A stretch of 64,000 nucleotides of DNA from Acidaminobacter sp. JC074. GTDB taxonomy: Bacteria > Bacillota > Clostridia > Peptostreptococcales > Acidaminobacteraceae. This document shows positions 9,661 through 17,764 of this stretch, in pieces (the stretch's first letter is position 1; every line of letters starts with the position of its first letter). The notes below the pieces were generated by a model. It searched no databases, was not told the origin of the DNA, and saw only the letters and a list, made by a program, of their open reading frames with translations. The stretch spans positions 24,001 to 88,000 of the forward strand of contig NZ_VANV01000003.1 of the NCBI RefSeq assembly GCF_022496765.1, written 5' to 3'. Both the position numbers and the translations under genes were made by a program.

Positions 9661-11724
9661 TTAATCCTTCATGGCTTCCTTCAGTGTATAAAACATGGGT
9701 TTGATGCGTGTTGAAAAGGTTGGTTTGAGCCAATTGTCCCATGTATAATAATAAGGCTGAGCGTAATCTGTCCTATCTCTCTTGACTTCAACAAGCTCAA
9801 GGGTGATACCATCTATCATCTTCATCCTAAAAGTGTGATCGATATTAAAGTCATCTATAATCATTTTACTGGCTGGTGACATGAAATTCAGAAGACCATA
9901 AGGTAACCTGACTTCAATGATCTTGTCTTTTTTCGACCAATCAGCAGTCGACTGATAATCTTCGGATGATGGATTGTTATTACCTTCAATGAGTTTTCCA
10001 GTGATTCTGATATCATTATCATCGAGTGGTTTGAACTTAAAGTATAAAGCTGAATCATCACTGTATTGATAAATTGAGTTAAAAACACTGGAATCGGGAC
10101 TTGGTCTTTCTAAATCTGGAAATCTTCTCAACATATCCTTTTCTAGTCTGAATGCATTGACATCATAATAATCTTGAACGAGGATTTCTTGATTACCAGA
10201 CATCTCTAAAAGAAGGATGAAGTCAACTGCTTGTTGAAATTCTAAATTCAGTTCAGGTATGCTAGTAGTTCCTGAGTTTGGTGTAACATCAATACCTAAG
10301 TAAAAACTTGTATTATCAGAAATTACATCCTCACATTCAATGAGTATATGAAATGCAGAAGCATCGTGATTGATGCTATAAGATGTTAAATTAGACACAC
10401 GAATTTTTTTGATATCATACCATTCTTCAATCAGTCCGTCCTCATAATGGATGTGATCCCCATCCGGCTCAAAAGCAATGACACCATAGCTTTGGGCGTA
10501 TGTCTGAAGATCTCGCCACAAGACAGAATGATCTAAGACTTTTAAATTGTAAGAGTACCAAGAGGACTTAAACCATGCATCCTGCCAGTCTCTTAAAAAT
10601 TGTCCTGCAACACCTGAACTTTTAATGCTTTTATATTGATTTGCTGTTTTACTGGCTTGGTCAACCTCATCTAAATAAGGTTCTGAGTCAAAAAGTGTGT
10701 ATTCTGCAGTAAACCGGCCTGTAGGAAAACCATATGCACTGATAATAACTGGTAAGCTGTGATAGTCAACAATTTTATCAAGCTCACTTTGTTCATTTTC
10801 AGTTGCAACATTGAATTTGACTTGTTCTATGTCATAATTCACAAAAAAACCTGATTTTAGATGCTCACCAGGAATGATGTGTTCAGCATCGATTACTGAT
10901 GGGAGTCTGATTGCATCATATGCTTCTTCAGCCACATCTTCAGTAAGTGATCTAGCCAGTCGGCTACCGTGTGAGTGAATGGAGTAAAGACTCTGCTGTG
11001 AGTAATAAGATACTTCATATGTGGCAGCATGATCTAACATACGCGTTAGAAATATTTCAAAGTTACTGGCATGAACAGAGGATACAAAGTAATCACCTAT
11101 ATAGGGATCTTGGTCGAATGTTAGATTTGAATAAGTGATGTCATCGGCTCCCCAATTGACACCGATTATATAACCTAGTAGATAGTCTGAAACATCTATT
11201 GGATTTTTTTTGAAAAGGTAAATGGAATCAAAAATATTAGCATTGCCGTGGACGGCGTCGATGGCTTCCTCGATATCTGTCTTGAAGGCTTTTTCCCACT
11301 TGTCATCGAGAGGTGAGTAGCCATCTTTAAGAGCGACCTCATCAAAGTAAACACCTTGTAATAGATAAAGAGGTTGGTCTACAGACTGGTTGTATTCTAA
11401 GAAAGCTTCATAAAATTTTCCAGGCATCAATGCATCTACCTTGACCGTGTTCAGTCCCATTTCTTGCATGAGGCCGAACCACTCAACATATCTTTCGTGT
11501 GTCACTTCGTTACCAGAAGGTATAACACCAGGCTGAGTTGCAGTTAATGTGACCCCATTTGGAATGAAAATCTCTGAAACACCATCCCTTATAAGTGCTA
11601 TTTCAGTGCTTTGAGAAACGAACTGGAAAGCCACATTTTCTTTATTATATTGTCTATAAAATTGAAAGAGCAATAATAGCATTATTGCAATTACCAGTGT
11701 GGTGCCGTAAATGAATCTTTTCAT
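9661..11724 (-). CDS. Membrane-anchored TIM-barrel-like (glycoside hydrolase-type) surface protein
   Basis: A 687-residue protein with an N-terminal TM anchor (residues about 5-22) and a large extracytoplasmic part. Residues ~55-110 ('RYVEWFGLMQEMGLNTVKV') read like the first strands and helices of a glycosidase-type TIM barrel. The middle has 'LLGYIIGVNWGADD', and 'GVAGQFLRDWQDAWFKSSW' resembles a hydrolase acidic loop. Residues ~460-680 look beta-rich, with 'FYLGIDVTPNSGT' resembling a carbohydrate-binding sandwich. I do not recognise a named family. It sits between cotH-like and HEAT genes, five to seven bases from each, so it is translated as part of the cluster and likely acts on or binds the polymer. 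Confidence 0.6.
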   Translation of the reverse strand: MKRFIYGTTLVIAIMLLLLFQFYRQYNKENVAFQFVSQSTEIALIRDGVSEIFIPNGVTLTATQPGVIPSGNEVTHERYVEWFGLMQEMGLNTVKVDALMPGKFYEAFLEYNQSVDQPLYLLQGVYFDEVALKDGYSPLDDKWEKAFKTDIEEAIDAVHGNANIFDSIYLFKKNPIDVSDYLLGYIIGVNWGADDITYSNLTFDQDPYIGDYFVSSVHASNFEIFLTRMLDHAATYEVSYYSQQSLYSIHSHGSRLARSLTEDVAEEAYDAIRLPSVIDAEHIIPGEHLKSGFFVNYDIEQVKFNVATENEQSELDKIVDYHSLPVIISAYGFPTGRFTAEYTLFDSEPYLDEVDQASKTANQYKSIKSSGVAGQFLRDWQDAWFKSSWYSYNLKVLDHSVLWRDLQTYAQSYGVIAFEPDGDHIHYEDGLIEEWYDIKKIRVSNLTSYSINHDASAFHILIECEDVISDNTSFYLGIDVTPNSGTTSIPELNLEFQQAVDFILLLEMSGNQEILVQDYYDVNAFRLEKDMLRRFPDLERPSPDSSVFNSIYQYSDDSALYFKFKPLDDNDIRITGKLIEGNNNPSSEDYQSTADWSKKDKIIEVRLPYGLLNFMSPASKMIIDDFNIDHTFRMKMIDGITLELVEVKRDRTDYAQPYYYTWDNWLKPTFSTRIKPMFYTLKEAMKD

Positions 11725-11730
11725 AGGCCT

Positions 11731-13182
11731 TTAATCCGTCCAATCAGAAATACTGTTTATATGTTGGTCCAACCAATTAGCTCGGTTGATTATAAATGAT
11801 TTGAGTCTGTCTATTTCACCTTCAAAGTCTGCAATTGGTTGTTCTAAACTTAAAAGATGATCTAGAAGTTCTGGATCTGAGTTTTTTAGAAACTTAGTCA
11901 TATTATCAACAACAACTGCTTGTGGGTATGTCTTGTGATCTTTTTCTACGTAGGGTCTTAAAACTACTGCGGCCTGGTCTATAGATGCTAGGATATTGTC
12001 AGTTTTTAAAGGACCTCGTCTGAGTTCTTCATATCGTTCAAGTACCTTATCAACAAAAACTGGGTCTTGCAAGAGTCTTTCGTATAAAGGTCTGTCGTGT
12101 AATGTAAGCCCAGTATAGTCACCGAGTTTAAATACAGCATTGATACTACCCATAGAGTTGTTAAAATCCCAAACTGGACCGATGTGTAAGGGGCCTCTGA
12201 CGTCTTTGTAGAAATAGGTGGACTTAAGACCTGCATCCGTATTTTGGAAAAATTCGTTGATGATATAGTAGTCTACAAAACTGTCTACGTTAATCAGTTC
12301 TGCATAACCCAAACCAGGTATGTCGTATTTATCATGATAGAGGTTTCTTTCAAACTCTGTCATGATATCGCCTATATAGTTCATCTGGCCTTGGGTAAGG
12401 GTTCTTTTAGGATAAACATCAATGTATTGGTAGCTATACATATAAAGTTCTTTACCGTATACATTGATCAGTTGGTTGCCGTCTCTGTAGGTATCCTTGG
12501 ATATAATAAAAGATGTTTCATCTAGGTTCATAATAGTAGGGGAAATATCCACCCTGTTACCACCTTGACGTATTTTTTCAGTCCATTGATAAAGACCAAG
12601 GTATTCGGGATTCTCATCATTGACTTGTACATAAAGCTCTGTATATTGCGTTCTTGGGGCGTAAGGCATGATTTCAAAAGCTGTCTTATAGCCGATGTAG
12701 TTTCGCATCATTGTCCTGTCGATAATAGGTCCACTTAAAACCCAGTCTTCTCCCTTTGGCATATCTAGAATCTTCTTCTTGACCTGCATGCCATCTTCAT
12801 CTTGTAAGGAAACTGAAAACTGATGTTTGACATAAGAAAAGGAAGAGGCACCTCTTTTGCTGACAAGGGCAGAGTAATTCTTTTTATTATTCGATTCTAT
12901 GATGATATTCGCTGAAAACTTATCTCTATTAAATACTGTATTTTCAGTGATGTTTTCACTACCTGCAATGTAAATGTTTAATGGCTTCTCAATGACAAGG
13001 GTTGTTTTCGAAACACTTTCCAATTGAGGAAAAGGTACAAAATCAAACTCGTTTGCATCTGCAGATGGTCCTAAATAGACAAATGTCAGCAACAAAAGCC
13101 CAACCAATAAAACAATGTAGGAAATGATCATAATTAATCTTTTATCCAACGGTCTCACCACTTTGCGCGAGTATGTTGACAC
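11731..13182 (-). CDS. CotH-like atypical kinase family protein, membrane-anchored
   Basis: A 483-residue protein with one N-terminal TM helix (about residues 16-36) and a CotH domain. Recognisable CotH elements are 'RGASSFSYVKHQFSV', 'WVLSGPIIDRTMMRNYIGY', 'YVQVNDENPEYLGLYQWTEK' and the metal-binding 'GPVWDFNNSMG' (D-F-N). CotH proteins of spore coats are known atypical protein kinases; here the domain would face outside, and no spore genes are near. The annotated GTG overlaps the DUF4956 gene by 41 bases. A TTG with a GGTGAG ribosome site (near 13155), or the ATG nearer the TM helix, could be the real start. Kinase activity is inferred from the family, not shown. Confidence 0.85.
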   Translation of the reverse strand: MSTYSRKVVRPLDKRLIMIISYIVLLVGLLLLTFVYLGPSADANEFDFVPFPQLESVSKTTLVIEKPLNIYIAGSENITENTVFNRDKFSANIIIESNNKKNYSALVSKRGASSFSYVKHQFSVSLQDEDGMQVKKKILDMPKGEDWVLSGPIIDRTMMRNYIGYKTAFEIMPYAPRTQYTELYVQVNDENPEYLGLYQWTEKIRQGGNRVDISPTIMNLDETSFIISKDTYRDGNQLINVYGKELYMYSYQYIDVYPKRTLTQGQMNYIGDIMTEFERNLYHDKYDIPGLGYAELINVDSFVDYYIINEFFQNTDAGLKSTYFYKDVRGPLHIGPVWDFNNSMGSINAVFKLGDYTGLTLHDRPLYERLLQDPVFVDKVLERYEELRRGPLKTDNILASIDQAAVVLRPYVEKDHKTYPQAVVVDNMTKFLKNSDPELLDHLLSLEQPIADFEGEIDRLKSFIINRANWLDQHINSISDWTD

Positions 13183-13810
13183 TCTTAATCCCGTGTAGTT
13201 GATAAAGTCTTCCTGTAAGACCCATATCGTCGCCGTTTTTCATTTTGACTTGATAAACCAATTCTAATGATTCACCGCTTGTATGTTTGGATTTAAGGAG
13301 ATACTGGCCAAAAGTCCTGTTGATTTCCGCCATGATATTATCTTGTTCTGATCTTGCACCTCTAATGACGATGATATAACGTTCATTTTTGGAAGTCAGT
13401 CCTAGGCCCATGACCATCAAAACCCCGCTGATGATAAAGGTTGTGATAAAACCTATGAAGAAATTGCCTGTTCCTGCACATAGACCAATGGTTATGGCCC
13501 AGAAGATATAAGCAGCATCCCTTGGATCTTTGACTGCAGTTCTAAAACGAACAATCGATAGGGCACCAACCATACCAAGAGATAAGGCAACACTAGAACC
13601 GATGACCATCATAACTGCTGATGTCACCATGGCAATCATAATTAAAGATGTGTTGAACTTCCTGTTATAGGTGACTGTGGTATATGACAATCTGTAAGTG
13701 ATGTATAAGACAAAAGCCAGTGCAAATGCAAATAAGAGTCTGATTAACATGTCATAAATGGTTATGGATTCGCCGGCGCCTGCCAGCAGATTGTATAAGG
13801 TATCTCTCAT
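13142..13810 (-). CDS. DUF4956 integral membrane protein
   Basis: A 222-residue protein with four to five TM helices in its first 140 residues. It has the family's conserved cytoplasmic loop 'SLGMVGALSIVRFRTAVKDP' ending in 'RDAAYIFWAI', then a soluble ~75-residue tail ('GARSEQDNIMAEINRTFGQY'). DUF4956 proteins are typically encoded beside VTC-domain and CotH proteins, as here, and have been proposed to form the membrane part of a polyphosphate or surface-polymer module; the function is unproven. The gene is nine bases after the VTC gene and overlaps the CotH frame, indicating one transcript. Confidence 0.85.
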   Translation of the reverse strand: MRDTLYNLLAGAGESITIYDMLIRLLFAFALAFVLYITYRLSYTTVTYNRKFNTSLIMIAMVTSAVMMVIGSSVALSLGMVGALSIVRFRTAVKDPRDAAYIFWAITIGLCAGTGNFFIGFITTFIISGVLMVMGLGLTSKNERYIIVIRGARSEQDNIMAEINRTFGQYLLKSKHTSGESLELVYQVKMKNGDDMGLTGRLYQLHGIKSVNILAQSGETVG

Positions 13811-13819
13811 AGTATTCTC

Positions 13820-14515
13820 CTATAGGATATTGAGTTCTTCGAATAACCAACGTGATTCTCGATATTTACTGACTGCCCTAGATGATTCTGTTAGAGGGGC
13901 CAGTTGGGTTTTGATATAGTGTGGAAGTTCACCTGTGCTTTTGACTTCCAGTATGGCGAAAAACTGAGTAGGGATTCTTTCTAGATAGTCCTCTGATTCA
14001 AACAAATCCAAACTTGTTTCTGAGACGCGCAGGTCATAATCAAAGGTGATTCTTGTAGCATTAACCTCACCTATAAATGCACGTCTGGTGTACTGTATTT
14101 TAACAACGGGTCTATAAGAGCGCGTTGTCATGATATGACGAATCTTATCTGCAAAAGGATCTTGATACTTAAGGAGGCAATCGTATTCGCCTTCTTGGAG
14201 TAAGATGGCATCACCTTTGTAGATAAGCATGCTCTCCTTAGCCTGATAGGTGTTGTCTTTTATTTTCATTTCAAGTTTGATTTGATCAGTCTCTCTGTTA
14301 TAGAATCTTAAGCGAATCTTTTTTCGATTCTCAAGGCCATCAATTTTATCATAGTAGTCCTTGTTCAGCACGCTGTCAAAGTAAAGTGATGTTACTGTGT
14401 AACCAAAAGGGCCATTATGTTCATCTGCTTCTAATAGCCTTGTCAATTTATCAAGAAGAAGGCCATACTTGTCTGCAGAGAGTCTGTATTTAGTTTCTGT
14501 TCTTGCTATTCTCAT
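13820..14515 (-). CDS. VTC-domain protein (polyphosphate polymerase-like)
   Basis: A 231-residue soluble protein made almost entirely of a VTC/CYTH-type tunnel domain. The charged tunnel residues seen in yeast Vtc4 are recognisable: 'RTETKYRL' at the N-terminus, 'RKKIRLRFYN', 'KLEMKIKD', 'KIQYTRRAF', 'RITFDYDLRV' and 'FAILEVKST'. The eukaryotic homologue makes polyphosphate from ATP, while bacterial homologues are not generally characterised. It has a strong TTGGAGG ribosome site and appears to be the first gene of the minus-strand surface cluster. With DUF4956 and CotH it forms a recurrent trio. Function here is inference. Confidence 0.88.
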   Translation of the reverse strand: MRIARTETKYRLSADKYGLLLDKLTRLLEADEHNGPFGYTVTSLYFDSVLNKDYYDKIDGLENRKKIRLRFYNRETDQIKLEMKIKDNTYQAKESMLIYKGDAILLQEGEYDCLLKYQDPFADKIRHIMTTRSYRPVVKIQYTRRAFIGEVNATRITFDYDLRVSETSLDLFESEDYLERIPTQFFAILEVKSTGELPHYIKTQLAPLTESSRAVSKYRESRWLFEELNIL

Positions 14516-15015
14516 GTGCCTCCAATAATAAGATGCTTTCTTATTTATGTTTATTAAAGATGTAAGAGTTTTCTATATATACTTTTATACCCAAGTGGCT
14601 ATGAAGTACACATTTTAATATTGTGTAGTATTAGTATTCATTAGATGATAATAAGGGAAAATAATAAAATTAATTGGTTTTACAGTAAAACTATTATAGC
14701 TTATGTTTTAGAGGATTTCCATGTAAAAAAACATAGAAATACGCAGACGTTAAAATATCTAAGAGTCAAAGTTTCAGAAAAGAAATGTGTCATGACACGC
14801 ACGTATAGTATTTGCACTGGTTTGGTAGACTTATGTATTTATTACCAAAGAAAAATGATTATTTCAAATGTGGTTTGACAAATAGGCGAGTGAAAAGCTA
14901 AAAAACTGAATGCATAATGCAAAAAATTCCAAGATTTTGGCAAAAAAGCATTGTAAAGAAGAATTACATATGTTCACTTTGTTTTACAAAGTACTATGAA
15001 ATGTAAGGAGGTAAT
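14516..15015. other. Intergenic divergent region, AT-rich
   Basis: About 500 bases between the start of the minus-strand surface cluster and the plus-strand membrane-protein gene. It should hold both promoters. On the plus strand there is TTGACA at 14875-14880 with TAAAAA 18 bases on, a mediocre match. On the minus strand a TATAAA lies about 65-70 bases before the VTC start without a clear -35. I see no convincing gene, RNA structure or strong repeat. A 77-codon open frame at 14645-14878 lacks a ribosome site. Confidence 0.5.
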
Positions 15016-15654
15016 ATGGAAAAACAGTTAGAAAATGTAGTAGATGATATTTCTATCATCAAGAGTGTCATAGAAAAAACAAGAAGGTCTTTCAGCGGTT
15101 TCTCGAAGATCTTTCTTATATGGGGGTGTATGTACATTGTAATGTCATTGATCAATTTCATACAAGGTATGAATAAGGAAATGACCATGTCTTTTTATGC
15201 GTCCTACACCTTTATGATATACCTTATGCCCTTGGTCTTCTTTTTATTAGGAGCTTATGTCTTTTATAGAGTGGTCAAGAAACAGCCTTTAATAGGCCTT
15301 GAAAGACATTTAATGGTCTTATGGGTCTTGGTTATTTTTCTACAAGTCATCAGGATGAGGGTTGTTGTAGAAAATGCGGGTGATACCATGATGATTTTAA
15401 GAACCAGTAATCTAGCCATTATGGCTTATGGATTAAGCATTGCCCTTATAATGACGGGTATTTTGACAGAGTTGAAGCATTTGATTCATTTAGGCAGTTT
15501 GTATATCATCATCGCTTTTTTACACTCTTATATAGGCAACTTTGGTCTAGGCTACACTATCGTGGAGCTTCTAGACAAGCTGGGTTACATCATCATGCCT
15601 TTTACTTTGCTCTATGTGGGTGTATACTTAAAGAGGCAAAGTGAAAGGGGATAA
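15016..15654 (+). CDS. Integral membrane protein, function unknown
   Basis: A 212-residue protein with a short charged N-terminus followed by about five to six TM helices ('IFLIWGCMYIVMSLINFI', 'FMIYLMPLVFFLLGAYVF', 'LMVLWVLVIFLQVIRM'). AAGGAGG precedes the ATG. It is encoded two bases ahead of a small winged-helix regulator, a pairing common in Firmicutes where the two are co-transcribed and the regulator probably controls its own operon. No transport or enzyme motif is visible. Confidence 0.75.
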   Translation: MEKQLENVVDDISIIKSVIEKTRRSFSGFSKIFLIWGCMYIVMSLINFIQGMNKEMTMSFYASYTFMIYLMPLVFFLLGAYVFYRVVKKQPLIGLERHLMVLWVLVIFLQVIRMRVVVENAGDTMMILRTSNLAIMAYGLSIALIMTGILTELKHLIHLGSLYIIIAFLHSYIGNFGLGYTIVELLDKLGYIIMPFTLLYVGVYLKRQSERG

Positions 15655-15656
15655 GT

Positions 15657-15947
15657 ATGGAACTGAATTCGATTCCTGACATATTTCAGTCAAAAATAAG
15701 AATAGCCATTGTTTCATGTCTTCTAACAGGCAAAAAGACTTTTAGAGAAGTTAAAGAGTTAACTGGTGCAACAGATGGTAATATTTCAACACATATGAAA
15801 AAACTTGTTGCAGTGGACATTGTTCAAGTTGTCAAAGATTTTGAAAACAACAAACCTAGATCCACATACACTTTAACACCATCTGGTCGAAAAGAGTTTG
15901 AGATTTATGTAAGAAGACTAGAAGAAATCATAAATCAAGCTAAATAG
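15657..15947 (+). CDS. Small winged-helix transcriptional regulator (ArsR/MarR-like, HTH_27 type)
   Basis: A 96-residue DNA-binding protein. 'KIRIAIVSCLLTGKKTFREV' is the first helices, 'GATDGNISTHMKKLV' the recognition helix region, and 'KPRSTYTLTPSGRKEFEIYV' the wing, as in the 'transcriptional regulator' family paired with small membrane proteins. It has no Cys metal site, so metal sensing is not indicated. It starts two bases after the membrane-protein stop and is followed by a terminator whose stem includes its stop codon. Confidence 0.85.
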   Translation: MELNSIPDIFQSKIRIAIVSCLLTGKKTFREVKELTGATDGNISTHMKKLVAVDIVQVVKDFENNKPRSTYTLTPSGRKEFEIYVRRLEEIINQAK

Positions 15948-15970
15948 CAGTCTTTGCTGCTATTTCTTAT
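15942..15970 (+). terminator. Terminator after the winged-helix regulator
   Basis: Perfect 9-bp stem AAATAGCAG/CTGCTATTT, loop TCTTTG. The upstream gene's TAG is inside the stem. Confidence 0.75.
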
Positions 15971-16084
15971 ATGATGACAACTTTCATCATTCATGTTATA
16001 AATTGCGGCAAACACCATCAAGAACTTTGTCTTGAACCATCCTATAATTAGATTACAAGATGTAATTGAATGAGGGAGGTTAAA

Positions 16085-16549
16085 ATGAATCTTAAGGAAA
16101 TTGGAAAAGTAAAGGTAGATAAAGGCTTTAACTTGGTCATCGACCAAACTTATAAAGCGGGACTTAAAGGATTAGATGGTTTTTCACATCTTTTAATTAC
16201 ATGGTGGGCTGACCACTTTGACGATGAAGAAAGCAGAACATATCTTACATGTCAAAAGCCCTATAAAACAGGACCAGACGAGCTTGGTATATTTGCAACA
16301 AGGTCACCTATAAGACCAAATCCAATATGTGTTACTGTTATCAGCGTAAAAGACATTGATTTTGAAAAGGGAATTGTATCGACTTATTATATAGATGCTG
16401 AGGATGAAACACCAATTTTAGACATCAAGCCTTATTATCCTTGTAGTGATCGTGTGAGAGATTTTAAGTCACCAAAGTGGTGTGATTTTCTACCTGGTGA
16501 TATTGAATCATCAGCTAGTTTTGATTGGTCAAAGTTCTTTAACTTCTAG
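16085..16549 (+). CDS. trmO: tRNA m6t6A37 methyltransferase TrmO-like (TsaA family)
   Basis: A 154-residue SAM-dependent methyltransferase of the TsaA/TrmO beta-barrel family, which methylates N6-threonylcarbamoyladenosine 37 in tRNA-Thr(GGU) in E. coli. The signature 'GIFATRSPIRPNPICVTV' is intact, and 'DAEDETPILDIKPYYP' with 'VRDFKSPKWCD' follow. The start chosen is the ATG at 16085 after GAGGGAGG; an in-frame start five codons earlier overlaps that ribosome site. This is a short form without the extended C-terminal domain of the E. coli protein, and tRNA specificity is inferred. Confidence 0.85.
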   Translation: MNLKEIGKVKVDKGFNLVIDQTYKAGLKGLDGFSHLLITWWADHFDDEESRTYLTCQKPYKTGPDELGIFATRSPIRPNPICVTVISVKDIDFEKGIVSTYYIDAEDETPILDIKPYYPCSDRVRDFKSPKWCDFLPGDIESSASFDWSKFFNF

Positions 16550-16557
16550 GAGTATTT

Positions 16558-17415
16558 ATGAATAATAAAGAAATCATCTTAAAATCAATTGATATTTTAG
16601 AAGAAAACCTTGGAGATAACATCTCTATTGAAAACTTAGCAGGACAAATGGGTTTTTCCAAGTTTTATTTCAGTAGGTTATTTAAGGCGATTACAGGTTA
16701 TTCACCTAAACAATATTATCAAGCAAGAAAAATATCTTCTTCTTCAAGTAGAATACTAGAAACGCATGATAAGGTAATTGATATTGCCTTGGATTATGGT
16801 TTTAAGAGTCCAGAAGTTTATACCAGGGCTTTTACAAGTGTGTTTGGCATCACACCAAGTCAAGCAAGAAAGACTGGTCTTAACAGAAAACTGATGATAA
16901 AGAGACTTACACCGAGTATTTTAAATAAGGAAAAGCATGCTATAGATAAAACTCCTACGATTGTAGATCTAGAGAAAAAGCATTTGGTAGGTATTCAGTT
17001 TTATCATGACCTCTCAATGGTCAATGATTTAAGTAAGCAGTGGCAGCTTCTTATGGATTATTTGGACAAGATTCCATCTAAAGTGAAGCCGCTTAAGTTT
17101 TATCAACTACAATACTGGTTTGAAGACATGTCTGATGAGTTGTTTTTCTTCTGTGCAGTAGAAGTAGAAGGACCTGTGGATGTTTCTTTTCAGTTCACTT
17201 ACAAAGAAATACCTAGCCAAAGGTATTTGAAGTTTAGACATAAGGGAAAGGCCAATGAAGTTGGATATACCTATGCTTATATATTTGAGGAATGGTTACC
17301 CCAAACGGATTACAAGCTACCGGGACTCTTTAACTTTGAATATTACGGCGATGAATATTTAGGACCTTATAATGATGATTCTATCAGTGAAATCTACATT
17401 CCACTGAAAAAATAA
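16558..17415 (+). CDS. AraC-family regulator with GyrI-like effector domain
   Basis: A 285-residue protein with an N-terminal AraC double HTH (residues 1-105: 'ISIENLAGQMGFSKFYFSRL' and 'VIDIALDYGFKSPEVYTRAF') and a C-terminal GyrI/Rob-like small-molecule-binding domain ('HLVGIQFYHDLSMV' to 'ISEIYIPLKK'). This architecture matches Rob/BltR-type regulators that respond to hydrophobic or cationic compounds. It lies eight bases after trmO and may share its transcript. Targets are not evident; no efflux pump is immediately downstream, but an EamA transporter lies convergently beyond the terminator. Confidence 0.88.
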   Translation: MNNKEIILKSIDILEENLGDNISIENLAGQMGFSKFYFSRLFKAITGYSPKQYYQARKISSSSSRILETHDKVIDIALDYGFKSPEVYTRAFTSVFGITPSQARKTGLNRKLMIKRLTPSILNKEKHAIDKTPTIVDLEKKHLVGIQFYHDLSMVNDLSKQWQLLMDYLDKIPSKVKPLKFYQLQYWFEDMSDELFFFCAVEVEGPVDVSFQFTYKEIPSQRYLKFRHKGKANEVGYTYAYIFEEWLPQTDYKLPGLFNFEYYGDEYLGPYNDDSISEIYIPLKK

Positions 17416-17438
17416 AAACACGTTTTCGAACGTGTTTT
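17415..17438. terminator. Bidirectional terminator
   Basis: Stem ACACGTT/AACGTGT with an UUCG tetraloop, flanked by A-run and T-run, so it works for both convergent transcripts. Confidence 0.85.
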
Positions 17439-17439
17439 G

Positions 17440-17751
17440 TCACTTTTCTAGATAAAGAACATCTTTTCCTCTAGCCTTGGCATATTCAATTTCACTTCTT
17501 GTACTAGAGCCGATATAGCCATTTCTATTGATGACATAAATATAATCTGCCATATCGATTTTTCTTTTGTGCATATCATCTAACATTTCCTTTGTACCGT
17601 CTTTCCAAACTTCATCATCTCCTGAATGTCCGAATAGGCCAACCGAGATAACGATCTTTCCTTCAAGGGTCAGCTTCTTTTGAACTTCAAGGAAGTCATC
17701 TTTGAATCTAGTAGAACCGCACAAGGTGACAACATCGTAATTTTTAATCAT
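17440..17751 (-). CDS. Nucleoside 2-deoxyribosyltransferase-like protein
   Basis: A 103-residue protein of the nucleoside 2-deoxyribosyltransferase-like/DUF4406 fold. 'VTLCGSTRFKDDFLEVQKKL' is the nucleotide-binding N-terminus, 'MHKRKIDMADYIYVINRNG' the central strand, and 'YIGSSTRSEIEYAKARGKDV' the C-terminal motif with the catalytic-type Glu. The start is the ATG at 17751 preceded by AAAGGAAG; a longer frame would run into the upstream transporter gene. It is the last gene of the minus-strand HD-GYP/EamA trio. The exact substrate is unknown. Confidence 0.8.
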   Translation of the reverse strand: MIKNYDVVTLCGSTRFKDDFLEVQKKLTLEGKIVISVGLFGHSGDDEVWKDGTKEMLDDMHKRKIDMADYIYVINRNGYIGSSTRSEIEYAKARGKDVLYLEK

Positions 17752-17764
17752 TTTCTTCCTTTCT

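Noticed and set aside
11731-13182. Sporulation role for the CotH-like gene
   Set aside because: It is membrane-anchored, lies in a polysaccharide-type cluster, and no spore gene is adjacent; the family also occurs in non-spore settings.
14645-14878. A 77-codon open frame in the divergent intergenic region
   Set aside because: No ribosome site, AT-driven composition and no recognisable domain; more likely chance.
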